DNA of 64,000 nt from contig NZ_VCLA01000197.1 in the NCBI RefSeq assembly GCF_009600885.1, positions 106,525 through 170,524 on the forward strand. Direction: 5' to 3'. A program made the translations under genes and the position numbers. This DNA is from Streptomyces jumonjinensis. Lineage in GTDB: Bacteria; Actinomycetota; Actinomycetes; Streptomycetales; Streptomycetaceae. Of the stretch, positions 1 through 7,829 are shown piece after piece (positions within the stretch are counted from its first letter, which is position 1; each line of letters opens with the position of its first letter). The notes below the pieces were generated by a model. That model had not been told where the DNA came from, did not search any database, and was given only the letters and a program-made list of their open reading frames with translations.

Positions 1-270
1 TTGCGATGACAGCGGCCAGCACCGAGAAGAATGGCGAGGATGCGGCTGCTGATCGCACAGCATTCGTCACGCTAAGCCATCGACTCACATGATCGACCGC
101 TAGAGGTCACCGATATTACTGACGGGCCTGTGACCTGCGCTTTCAGGAATCCGTTAAAGGATATGCGCGCCAAATCTGGTACCGTTCTAGATGTTGGGAG
201 GGGTCAGCCCTTCTGGAACCGAGAAGACCCGAATCAGGGACCACTGATCCGGGCCTCTCGTGCGGTCAAC

Positions 271-301
271 AGGCCCGGTCGATCATCCATAGACCGGGCC
301 T
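271..301. terminator. Terminator-like hairpin
   Basis: AGGCCCGGTC (271-280) is exactly complementary to GACCGGGCCT (292-301), with an 11-nt loop and a short T pair after it. It lies downstream of the small minus-strand ORF at 352-480, so it could end transcription in either direction. Nothing else coding was recognised in 1-350. Confidence 0.5.
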
Positions 302-351
302 TCCGCATATGCGGAGTAAGTCCGGTCCCTCCGGTTCTGTCGTGCTCGCCG

Positions 352-480
352 TCAGATCATCTGAACGACTTGCACCGCAAACGCGGCAGCACCAAAGACG
401 GCGGCAACCACAGCAACCCGTAACCCCCACTTCTCGGGTGGGGTCCACTTGTGTCGCCCGTCGTCATCCTGTTCCACCAC
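352..480 (-). CDS. Small single-span membrane protein, 42 aa
   Basis: This GTG-started ORF has a GAAGGAA ribosome binding site. The product begins with a charged stretch (EQDDDGRHKWTPPEKW), followed by a hydrophobic helix of about 20 residues (VAVVAAVFGAAAFAV) that reaches almost to the C-terminus. This acidic/aromatic head plus one membrane span is typical of small Streptomyces membrane proteins, but I do not recognise the family. No partner gene is obvious. It could be chance, since it rests only on the ribosome binding site and the shape of the protein. Confidence 0.4.
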   Translation of the reverse strand: MVEQDDDGRHKWTPPEKWGLRVAVVAAVFGAAAFAVQVVQMI

Positions 481-667
481 TGCTTCCTTCCCCTCACCGG
501 CACCTCCGAGCGGGCCGGAGACGGAGTCCCCAACAGCCGTGACTGCTGGGGATCATGAGGGTGCGTCAGCGCACAACATCCTACGCGATGGAACTCGCGC
601 TCCGCACACTCAGAACGTTGCCACCTGAAACCCAATACACAAGTCCATTGAATATTCCGCAGTCGCA

Positions 668-704
668 CGACTACTCTGAGTTTGGGCGACTACTCTGTGT
701 TGGG
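668..704. repeat. Tandem direct repeat, about 18 bp, two copies
   Basis: CGACTACTCTGAGTTTGGG (668-686) is followed at once by CGACTACTCTGTGTTGGG (687-704). The pair lies about 170 bp beyond the 3' end of the minus-strand regulator gene, in a stretch (481-875) with no convincing gene. It could be a regulator-binding site; no function is shown. Confidence 0.4.
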
Positions 705-875
705 AAATCGTTCAGGCAGTCGGTAGCGGACAGAGTTCCACCCTGCACCGTCAGAATTCCCAAGATGCGGCTCCAACTGTCCAGATGCCACATCGAATCG
801 GCAACGGCTTATTTACTCACCAGAGAATCCCGGGGCAAGTGAATTACCATCGAACCATCCCCTGCAATTCTACGG

Positions 876-1685
876 CTAGACGAGCAAGAGGATAACGAGC
901 CGCAAGTCGCAGTTGGCGAGCGGGGAGAAAGCCGTGATACGCACCTCCGCCTCCCGGCCCGGATGTTCGGGGGACCTTAGACGGCGAACGTCCCCGTAGG
1001 GATGGGCCCGGTTTCGCTGGCTGCTCCACAGCTCTCGGGCCTCGGGGCTGCCGTCTAGGATCTCGTCGCGGAGCTGCTGGAGCTCGACAGATTCAGGGTG
1101 CGCGATGATGGCGAAGCGGATCTGGGCGAGGGAAGGTGCTGCCCAGTCCTTTTCCCAGTTGACGAGAATCTCTCGCGCTTCTGGATACAGAAAGGCAAAG
1201 CGCATGAAATTGCGCTCGTAGCCAACCCAGAAAAACCAGTCGTCCTCCGCCGGGCTGTTGTGGGCAAGCACATCCCAGACGAGATTCGAGACGTAGGCGG
1301 GAGACGGCAGCATTCGGTCGATGATGGTTCTAAGGTCCTCGCCGATGGGCCCCTGGGGAGCCGTTAGCCACGGCGTAGGGGTGTTCCCGGCCAGGCGGAA
1401 CAGCGCGGAACGCTCGTCCGCGTCGAGCCGAAGGACCCCAGCGAGCTTGTGCAGGAACTCGTCAGAGAAACGCCGCTCGCTCCCGCTCTCCAGTTCTCGG
1501 TACCACGCACTACTGACCCCTGCGAGCTGAGCGGTCTCGTTCTGCGTCAGCCCGGGTTTAAGGCGTCTACGGCCGCCATCGATCCCAGGGATACGCCGGT
1601 GGTCCATCCGAGCCCGCCAGTGTGCGAGAAAGATCCCCAGGTCATTAGCGCCTGAACCGTTTGCCCTGTGGTGTTGATCACTCAT
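876..1685 (-). CDS. XRE-family regulator with MmyB-like ligand-binding domain
   Basis: This is a DNA-binding transcriptional regulator of about 269 aa. The N-terminal third carries a helix-turn-helix (LTQNETAQLAGVSSAWYREL then a recognition-helix stretch). The rest matches the MmyB-like domain of Streptomyces regulators, with the typical AYVSNLVWDVLAHN and NWEKDW segments. Such proteins usually control a neighbouring gene in response to an unknown, possibly lipid-like, ligand. I chose ATG 1685, which has a purine-rich GGCGGGG upstream; ATG 1730 is an alternative. It is divergent from the metallopeptidase gene, and a perfect palindrome at 1813-1839 between them is a natural operator. Confidence 0.85.
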   Translation of the reverse strand: MSDQHHRANGSGANDLGIFLAHWRARMDHRRIPGIDGGRRRLKPGLTQNETAQLAGVSSAWYRELESGSERRFSDEFLHKLAGVLRLDADERSALFRLAGNTPTPWLTAPQGPIGEDLRTIIDRMLPSPAYVSNLVWDVLAHNSPAEDDWFFWVGYERNFMRFAFLYPEAREILVNWEKDWAAPSLAQIRFAIIAHPESVELQQLRDEILDGSPEARELWSSQRNRAHPYGDVRRLRSPEHPGREAEVRITAFSPLANCDLRLVILLLV

Positions 1686-1812
1686 CAGACCCCGCCTATC
1701 TCGCATTCCGGCACGAGTTTGGATAGACATGTCCCAGTATCAACATCTTCGGCCCGTACGCGATGCACGAGGGCCAATCGAGCGTCAAGACCTTCAAGTT
1801 AATCAACGTTCA

Positions 1813-1839
1813 ACTAGTGCCACGGAAAGTGGCACTAGT
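1813..1839. promoter_or_regulatory. Perfect palindrome, likely operator
   Basis: ACTAGTGCCAC (1813-1823) and GTGGCACTAGT (1829-1839) are exact reverse complements separated by GGAAA. The site lies in the divergent region between the MmyB-like regulator and the ImmA/IrrE-like gene, where an autoregulatory operator would be expected. Confidence 0.5.
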
Positions 1840-2022
1840 GGCTGGGCAAGATGGCCCGGCAATTGACCATGATCACCCCCGAGGACTTACCCAGTCATGT
1901 GGTGGCGAAAAAGCGATCCAAAGCTGTCTCCTGGCATAGCGAGGAAACCCCTCGCGTCCCGGCGAGAAGCCCTCCGTACAAGCGGGACCATCCCGAACAG
2001 CAAACGACGCGTCAGAGAGCGC

Positions 2023-2523
2023 ATGCTGGAGCAACGAATTCGGCTCCTGCTCCGCTCCCTAGATGTCCAACCTCCCCTGAGTGTCCCGTCGTTCTGTGCG
2101 GCACTTTCGCGGATTCGGGGACGGCACATCGAACTTCGGGCGGTCGCATTGCCGACGCCCGGCCCCCTTGGTCTTTGGTGCGAGACGCCTAGAGCAGACC
2201 TGATCGTCTTCCAGAAGGAGACGACCCCGTTGCACCAGGACCACATCGTCCTCCACGAGGTCGGCCACATCCTGGCCAACCATCAAGGCCCGGGACTGTC
2301 AGCTCAGCTCGAAACGGCCCTGCCGGGCCTGAAGCCGTCGGCGGTACGCCGGGTGCTCCAGCGGTGCTCGTACGACTCGGACCAGGAACGGGAAGCGGAA
2401 CTCGTGGCGACGATCATCATGGAGTGGGCCTCGGTCCTCGATGAGGTGTCCACACCTCCTTCCGAAGACCCCTCGGTCCAGCGGATTCACGCGGCGCTCG
2501 GCGATCGGCAGGGGTGGCTGTAA
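2023..2523 (+). CDS. ImmA/IrrE-like zinc metallopeptidase (regulator component)
   Basis: The 166-aa product carries a gluzincin motif HEVGH at about residues 78-82 (HIVLHEVGHILANH). A second acidic helix about 40 residues later (DQEREAELVATIIMEWASVL) probably supplies the third zinc ligand. ImmA/IrrE proteins cleave or bind repressors of the XRE type. The next gene overlaps by 10 bp and encodes an MAB_1171c-type membrane protein; this pair is a common Streptomyces module linked to XRE regulators. ATG 2023 begins just before the conserved N-terminal helix. ATG 1897 would add 42 residues of low-complexity basic sequence. Confidence 0.8.
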   Translation: MLEQRIRLLLRSLDVQPPLSVPSFCAALSRIRGRHIELRAVALPTPGPLGLWCETPRADLIVFQKETTPLHQDHIVLHEVGHILANHQGPGLSAQLETALPGLKPSAVRRVLQRCSYDSDQEREAELVATIIMEWASVLDEVSTPPSEDPSVQRIHAALGDRQGWL

Positions 2524-3665
2524 CCGTGGTGATCGTCTTTCTCTCCGCGCTCGGGGCGGCTGTCGCCTGGAAGGCGTACCAGCTCTCGCGGGCTCCGGGC
2601 GACAGGCCGCTGCGGGCCATCACCGCGTGCCTGGTGTCGGCGGCGGCTTCGTACCCCTTTGCCATGCCAGGCGGTGCATCCGGCTTCGACGGGATCGCCG
2701 GGCACGGCATGGCCAAGCTGATGCAGAACTTGTTGCTGCTGGCCACGGTCTACTTCCTGATGCTCTTCTACCTCGACTCCGCGGCCAACGAAGCGGTCAG
2801 CCGTCGGCGAGCGAAGCGGGAAGCCGTCGTGGTCCTGGTCGTCGCCGCGACGATGACCGTTGCCGCGAAGACGGTGGACCACACGGCTCTCGCTGGGAGC
2901 TTCTCCACCCTGGACATGACCATTCCGCAGGTCGCCGTCTTCTACTTCGCGGGCGGCTTCTATCTCGCGTACGCGCTGGCGGTGGCCGGCGTATGGACCC
3001 GGCGGTATGCCCGGGTCTCCAAACGTCCACATTCCACCGGGCTGTGGATGGCTGCGATCGGAATGTTCGCCATGGCGGCCTCGTCGCTGGTCCGGATGGG
3101 CTTCGTGGTCATCCGGTCGCAGGGCGGGCATGTCCCGCTGGACCTAATGAACGTGGTGGCCCGTGTCCTGATGGTGTCGATCTTCCTCTTCTTCATCGGC
3201 GTCACCTACCCCGGGGTACGCACCCGGGCGTCGGCATGCCGCCTGTGGTTCGTCCAGCGGCGGGCGTACGGGCGACTGGAGCCCTTGTGGACGCTGATCG
3301 CCGAGGCGTTCCCGCACCTGGTGCTCGACGGCGGAACCCCGTCGTGGGGTGAGCGCCGAGGGCTCCGCGGTGTCCGCCGTCGCTACTACCGGCGGGTCGT
3401 GGAATGCCGGGACGGGCTGGTCCACCTGGCCCCGTATATGGCGGCCGATGGCGCCGATGGCACCTCCGATCCGGCGGTGAAGAGGGCGGCGGCTGTGCTT
3501 CGGCAGGCAGTCGCCGACCAAGGCGGAGAACCTGGTGCTCTGCTGGAGATCGTGCGGGATCGAGATCGCACGGCCGACCGCGGGCAGCTCTGCCTGCTGT
3601 CGGATGCCGTGCGGAAGGTGCCCCGTACCCGGGAAGAGGTTGCCGAGCATGTTGGTCAGCGCTGA
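2514..3665 (+). CDS. MAB_1171c-family multispan membrane protein
   Basis: A 383-aa protein starting at GTG 2514, translationally coupled to the upstream metallopeptidase by a 10-bp overlap. The first ~235 residues contain about seven hydrophobic spans (for example MAVTVVIVFLSALGAAVAW, LLLLATVYFLMLFYL, VVVLVVAATMTVA). The C-terminal ~150 residues are soluble and basic and include the segment ending RGVRRRYYRRVVECRDGL typical of the family. The family is annotated as a putative transporter, but its substrate is unknown. Together with the metallopeptidase it probably forms a signalling unit. The last codons overlap the following amidohydrolase start. Confidence 0.8.
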   Translation: MAVTVVIVFLSALGAAVAWKAYQLSRAPGDRPLRAITACLVSAAASYPFAMPGGASGFDGIAGHGMAKLMQNLLLLATVYFLMLFYLDSAANEAVSRRRAKREAVVVLVVAATMTVAAKTVDHTALAGSFSTLDMTIPQVAVFYFAGGFYLAYALAVAGVWTRRYARVSKRPHSTGLWMAAIGMFAMAASSLVRMGFVVIRSQGGHVPLDLMNVVARVLMVSIFLFFIGVTYPGVRTRASACRLWFVQRRAYGRLEPLWTLIAEAFPHLVLDGGTPSWGERRGLRGVRRRYYRRVVECRDGLVHLAPYMAADGADGTSDPAVKRAAAVLRQAVADQGGEPGALLEIVRDRDRTADRGQLCLLSDAVRKVPRTREEVAEHVGQR

Positions 3666-4838
3666 CCAGGTCCTCATTGGGCCTGCTGGAGAGACCGTTC
3701 CGGACGGCGCGGTCCTCGTCCGTGGTTCCACGATCGTCGCCGTAGGCCCTCGATCAGAAGTCGAGCCACTTGCTCCGGAAAGCGCCCGGCGTCTGTCCTT
3801 CCCGGGCGGGACGCTGCTGCCGGGCCTCATCGACGCACACGTTCACCTGTGCTTCGACGGTGGTCCGGAGCCGGTCGCCAGCCTCCAGAACCAGGTGGAT
3901 GACGAGCTGCTGGGTGCCATGGGGAGCGGGCACTCTGCCTGCTGGACGCCGGTGTCACCACGGCGCGGGACCTCGGGGACCGGAACGGTCTCGCGCTCCG
4001 GCTGGCGGCAGAGATCGCGGAGGGTTCCGCCCGCGGGCCTCGGATCGTCTCCGCCAGCGCCCCGATCACCCCGCCGGGCGGTCACTGCTGGTTCCTCGGC
4101 GGCGAGGCGTCCGGGGCCGATGAGATTCGGCGCCAGGTGCGGCGCAATGCCGCGGCCGGGGCGCGGGTCATCAAGGTGATGGTCTCGGGCGGCGGACTGA
4201 CCCCGGGCGGACCCCGCCCCTGGGAGACACAGTTCTCGACGGCGGAGCTGGAGGTCGTGGTGGAGGTGGCCCGTGCGGCGGGCCTCCCGGTCGCGGCCCA
4301 CGCCCATGGGACCGAGGGCATCATCGCGGCGGTGAACGCGGGCGTGGACACCATCGAGCACTGCACCTGGATGTCCGAGGACGGCACGATCAAGGTCCGG
4401 GACGATGTGCTGACCACGATCATCGATCGCGGCATCCGGGTCTGCCCGACCGTCAGCCCACACTGGCGGATGCTCCCGCAGCTCTTCGGCGCGGAGAGAG
4501 CGGAAGCCATGATCGCCGGTATCCGGTACATGGCGGAGGCCGGGGTCCGACTGATCGCCGGTACTGATGCCGGGGTGCAGAGGTCAGGGTTCGACGGCCT
4601 GGTGTCGAGCCTCGGCTTCTACGATCACCTGGGCCTGTCCGCGGACCGTGTCATCGCCATGGCGACCGCGGAAGCAGCCGATGCTCTCGGCCTCGGCGGG
4701 CACACGGGGCGGCTGGCCCCGGGCTACAGCGCCGATCTCCTGGTGGTGGACGGCGATCCTCTCGATGACCTAGGCCGGCTCGGTGACGTACGGACGGTGG
4801 TCGCCGCTGGGCGACATCACCACCCGGCACAGTCGTAG
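3649..4838 (+). pseudogene. Amidohydrolase-family enzyme, frameshifted
   Basis: The reading frame starts at ATG 3649 (MLVSADQVLIGPAG), overlaps the previous stop, and carries the metal-binding motif DAHVHL. It then loses frame near the G run at 3921-3924. The remaining codons continue in another frame through LLDAGVTTARDLGD, VIKVMVSGGG, AHAHGTEGI, EHCTW and GTDAGV to 4838, all hallmarks of metal-dependent amidohydrolases (prolidase/imidazolonepropionase-like). One extra G in the run would restore an intact enzyme of about 397 aa. Either the gene is recently dead or there is an assembly error in a homopolymer. The substrate cannot be predicted. Confidence 0.8.
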
Positions 4839-4848
4839 GAGATCCGTT

Positions 4849-4883
4849 GAGCTGCCCGGGACCTTCTAGGTTCCGGGCAGCTC
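4849..4883. terminator. Bidirectional terminator
   Basis: GAGCTGCCCGG (4849-4859) pairs exactly with CCGGGCAGCTC (4873-4883) and is followed on the plus strand by TTTCTCC. It separates the convergent amidohydrolase and XRE genes and overlaps the last codons of the latter. Confidence 0.75.
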
Positions 4884-5744
4884 TTTCTCCTCCAGTTCCT
4901 CCACCACCTGGTTGAGGAAGGCGAGCACCTCCTCCGGGATCCCTTCCGGTCCCAGACCTCTGGCGCCCACTCGGAGCACGTTCCCCTTGCGAGCTGCCGC
5001 CAGGAACCGCAGGCCCTCGATCACCTGCCTTGCCACAGCCTCGTCGGACTGGAAGTAGAGGTCCTCCACCCCGAAGAGGTCGGCGAGCCCCTCGCGCACG
5101 ATCGGCGTCACGGTCTCCGTGGCATCGGAGCGGAGGTCGTCCACGTCTCCTTCAGAGAGGACCGTCGCACCGGCGTAGGCGTTGACCGCCTGGGCGATCT
5201 CGGCGTTCCCTGGCGGCTTCTGATCGCCGGGGTACGAGTGCTCCAGCAGATAGTTGATCTTCTCGCCGAGGGTGGCTGGCAGATCGGTACCGGGCGAGGG
5301 GGACGGCGGCGCTGGGGCCGGCACGTCGTTCCCGAAGGAGCGCTCCTGAGCGGCGAGCAACTCGATCGCGCTCACGCCATACGCCTCCGCCAGCGGCTGG
5401 ACGAACCCTGAACTGAGGGGCCGCTTACCCCGCTCCGCGTTCGCAACAGGGCCGGCGCTCTTGGTGCCGATCAGCTTCTTCGTCTCGTACTGGGAGTATC
5501 CGGCGTCGCACCGGAGGTCAGCGAGATCTGGCAGGCCCTCCCGGGGGAACAGCTCGTCCAGGCCCCGCTGGAGAACCGCGGCCAGCGCGGGCAGCTTCTC
5601 TCCGTCGGGGGCCGATTGCCCCGTCTCCCAACCCGCAACGGTTGCGTCAGCCACCCCCATCCTCGTCGCCAGGGCGCTCTGCGTGAGGTTGGCGGCGCGG
5701 CGGACCTCGCGCACGCGGTGTCCGTCGAAGCTGCGAGGAGCCAT
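4866..5744 (-). CDS. XRE-family regulator with two helix-turn-helix domains
   Basis: A 292-aa protein beginning at ATG 5744 (MAPRSFDGHRVREVRRAANL). The first HTH is at about residues 8-60 (LTQSALATRMGVADATVAGW). A second HTH-like unit follows at about 70-130 (DAGYSQYETKKLIGTKSAGP), then a proline-rich linker and a C-terminal helical domain of about 120 residues with two acidic helices. Tandem HTH units in one chain would let a monomer or dimer contact a longer operator. It is divergent from the 6.1-10.1 kb gene set and could control the promoter at 5794. The ligand and targets are unknown. Confidence 0.8.
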   Translation of the reverse strand: MAPRSFDGHRVREVRRAANLTQSALATRMGVADATVAGWETGQSAPDGEKLPALAAVLQRGLDELFPREGLPDLADLRCDAGYSQYETKKLIGTKSAGPVANAERGKRPLSSGFVQPLAEAYGVSAIELLAAQERSFGNDVPAPAPPSPSPGTDLPATLGEKINYLLEHSYPGDQKPPGNAEIAQAVNAYAGATVLSEGDVDDLRSDATETVTPIVREGLADLFGVEDLYFQSDEAVARQVIEGLRFLAAARKGNVLRVGARGLGPEGIPEEVLAFLNQVVEELEEKELPGT

Positions 5745-5793
5745 TGGCCCGAACCTCGATCCGTGTTGTCTAAGCCAAGGAAACTTCAGTTTG

Positions 5794-5822
5794 TTGACCG
5801 GTTTCCGAAAATGGGATAGCTT
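5794..5822 (+). promoter_or_regulatory. Sigma70-like promoter for the 6.1 kb operon
   Basis: TTGACC (5794-5799) and TAGCTT (5817-5822) are separated by exactly 17 bp and lie about 285 bp upstream of the first plus-strand gene. GGAAAC and GGTTTCC flank the -35 region and could be an XRE operator. No gene is seen between 5823 and 6106, which would be a long 5' leader. Confidence 0.5.
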
Positions 5823-6106
5823 CATTTTAGCGAACGAAGGGGCGCTTAGCACCCGCTCCCTCTTCGACCTCGTACGTGTTTTCGCCCGGCCTATTGGGCG
5901 TCGCGGGCGGACGGGGCGGCGGTGGCCACCGGTAGCGCGGCGGTCTCGCCCCAAACAGCATTCAGCGCCCGGGAGTTAGCCGCTCTCGGGCGCCGAACAG
6001 CACAACGATCGCCAGCTCCAGCAGAGCGCGGCGACCGATCGATCCAGCCACTCCGGGCCTTAGCAGGGGCGTATCCGGAGCGGCTACTACGCACGGAGAG
6101 TTTCGC

Positions 6107-6415
6107 ATGTCCCATGCGGTCCATGACAAATCGATCGACGAAGAGCCGTCGATCCGATCCCAGCGCCTCGCGGCCCAGCTGTCCAGCATGTTCCCCTGCG
6201 CGGAGACCATGAAGGTGCGGCTCCTCGGCCCCCGGAGCCTCTGGCCCCACCTCAAGCTCACGGCCGTGGACAAGGCCGGGCGAGCGGTCCCGATCACCAG
6301 GGCCGGTGCCCTCGCTGCCGCCCGATGGATCATCCGGACCTACCCGGACGCCGGTTGGCAGAGTCCGCGCACCTTCAACCTGCGCACCGGCCACCTGAGC
6401 GGGGAGAGCGCGTGA
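6107..6415 (+). CDS. Small conserved accessory protein, 102 aa
   Basis: A soluble protein with GGAGAG upstream of ATG 6107. The central part (CAETMKVRLLGPRSLWPHLK then AVDKAGRAVPITRAGALAAA) is compact and arginine-rich, with a C-terminal stretch ending WQSPRTFNLRTGHLSG. No catalytic motif is visible and I do not recognise the family. Its stop codon overlaps the start of the excisionase-like gene (TGATG), so the two are translationally coupled. Together with WhiB and the replication-type genes downstream it belongs to the replicon-maintenance block. Confidence 0.6.
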   Translation: MSHAVHDKSIDEEPSIRSQRLAAQLSSMFPCAETMKVRLLGPRSLWPHLKLTAVDKAGRAVPITRAGALAAARWIIRTYPDAGWQSPRTFNLRTGHLSGESA

Positions 6416-6813
6416 TGGCTACCGCGCTCTCCGCCGACTCCCTTGCCGCCGATCTCGGCGCAGGCTCATCTGAACTTCGCGGCCTGGCCGCCCTCTTGCG
6501 CCTGCTCGGTGACCCGGAGAAGCTCGGACAGCTCCTGGGGGCCCTGCCCGGGGCGGAGACGCCCGAGCCCCGCCTTCACGTCGGTTATGAAGAAGCAGCC
6601 CGGAGACTGAACATCCCGGAGAAGTGGCTCCGCGAGCGAATTTCTACGCTACCGCACAGGAAACTCGGAAAATTCGTCCAGTTCACAGAGGACGACCTTA
6701 ACTCGATTTCCAGAATGCATTTCGTAGGCCCTCAAGAGCAAGACAACAGGGCTTCTGATTCATCTTGGAATGAGACGTTGAAGCCGTCGCCTCGCTCGCG
6801 CCGCCGAAGCTGA
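6415..6813 (+). CDS. Excisionase/MerR-type helix-turn-helix protein
   Basis: A 132-aa protein. Residues about 50-95 (LHVGYEEAARRLNIPEKWLR followed by LPHRKLGKFVQFTEDDL) fit the helix-turn-helix plus wing of excisionase/DNA-binding proteins (HTH_17 type). The N-terminus contains an Ala/Leu-rich helix and the C-terminus is a basic tail rich in Ser and Arg. No integrase is present in the window, so a role in excision is not supported here. It may be a transcription factor or replication accessory. ATG 6415 overlaps the upstream stop. Confidence 0.7.
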   Translation: MATALSADSLAADLGAGSSELRGLAALLRLLGDPEKLGQLLGALPGAETPEPRLHVGYEEAARRLNIPEKWLRERISTLPHRKLGKFVQFTEDDLNSISRMHFVGPQEQDNRASDSSWNETLKPSPRSRRRS

Positions 6814-6824
6814 GTAGTCCTTCC

Positions 6825-7415
6825 GTGAAAATGAACCCTGACATACGCAATCTCACGAATTCAGCTCGGCAGGACGACTGGGCTCCCCTGCTTCGGCAGG
6901 CGGCCATGGCCCCTGGAAAGCATTGGGCTGACGGGGCCCGGTGCGTGGGAGAGAACCCGGAATTCTTCGTCCTGCCCAGTGATGACATGACCCAGAATCC
7001 GGACTATGTGCGGCACGCCGAGGGAGAAGCGGCCCGTCGCTCTCTGAGAATCTGTTCGGCCTGCCCCCTGCCGGTGGCTGCGCGGTGCTTGGTCGATTCG
7101 CTCAAACACGACGAGCGGCACGGCATCCGGGCGGGGCTGCTGGCAGCGGAACGCGAAGGGCTCCGCAAAGCGTGGTCTCGGCGCATCGATCCTGCGGCGG
7201 TCTCAGCGGTACTGAGCGGCACCTACAAGCCTCTCGGCAAGCACGAGCGCCGCGAGGTCATCGCCCGGTTCGCAGGTGATCGATCTCTGGACCCAGAGGT
7301 CGTAGCGCGTGGACTCGGAGTCCCCCGCGACTACCTGCTCAAGCTCGCCCGCATGCACCGGAAGAAGCACGGGATGGAAGTGCCATCCTCCGTTTCCTCT
7401 TCCCCCGCCGGCTGA
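6825..7415 (+). CDS. WhiB-family iron-sulfur regulator
   Basis: A 196-aa WhiB-like protein. Cysteines at about residues 40, 77, 80 and 88 would hold a [4Fe-4S] cluster, followed by HGIRAGLLAAERE, the counterpart of the WhiB G-[VI]-W-G-G turn. The last Cys spacing is CSACPLPVAARC (x2 then x7) rather than the usual x2 then x5. The C-terminal ~85 residues are an extension containing a helical, HTH-like segment (GDRSLDPEVVARGLGVPRDY). WhiB proteins bind sigma factors or DNA, and plasmid/phage copies often control their own replicon. GTG 6825 or ATG 6831 could be the start. Confidence 0.8.
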   Translation: MKMNPDIRNLTNSARQDDWAPLLRQAAMAPGKHWADGARCVGENPEFFVLPSDDMTQNPDYVRHAEGEAARRSLRICSACPLPVAARCLVDSLKHDERHGIRAGLLAAEREGLRKAWSRRIDPAAVSAVLSGTYKPLGKHERREVIARFAGDRSLDPEVVARGLGVPRDYLLKLARMHRKKHGMEVPSSVSSSPAG

Positions 7416-7463
7416 CCCTGCCGCCCCGGACACTCTCTTACTTCTTTTTCGGGAAGCCTCACC

Positions 7464-7829
7464 ATGCCTCAAAACAGCCCCATAAGGCCGCCTTCCTCAA
7501 GGATTTGCTTGGCCCTCCGAGAGCTCGCACCGGCTGCCGTCCTGGCTCGGATAACACCGTATGGCCCCATCAGCAGCACACGACTCTTCGGCAGTGATTT
7601 CTACCGCCTGCATGTTGACCAGGAGGCGGATATAAAAGTCGCTCGCATGCTTCGTAGTCACTTTCATGATGTCGCCGACTGGCGACGCGCCCACGACTTT
7701 CACATGCCGTCAGAAAGCCTCTACCGGACCCCGGAACCGACACAGCGCGGGTACGTACCCGAAGACGATCGAACCTTCGGTCTCTCCCCCGAGCGCTTCA
7801 TATCAACGGCCGGGGAGGCAACCCGATGA
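7464..7829 (+). CDS. Hypothetical protein, 121 aa
   Basis: A protein without recognised domains. It has a good upstream GGGAAG and overlaps the next gene by 4 bp (ATGA), so it is coupled to the winged-helix replication-type gene. The middle contains an alternating charged/hydrophobic stretch (DFYRLHVDQEADIKVARML) and several His/Asp residues. There is no signal peptide or membrane span. Its position suggests a replication or maintenance role, but no function can be assigned. Confidence 0.5.
   Translation: MPQNSPIRPPSSRICLALRELAPAAVLARITPYGPISSTRLFGSDFYRLHVDQEADIKVARMLRSHFHDVADWRRAHDFHMPSESLYRTPEPTQRGYVPEDDRTFGLSPERFISTAGEATR

Noticed and set aside
130..423. ORFs in the first 875 bp on the plus strand
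   Set aside because: No ribosome binding sites or domains; composition is not typical of coding sequence.
6415..6813. Excisionase of an integrated element
   Set aside because: No integrase, attachment-site repeat or tRNA gene was found in the window, so only a DNA-binding role is claimed.
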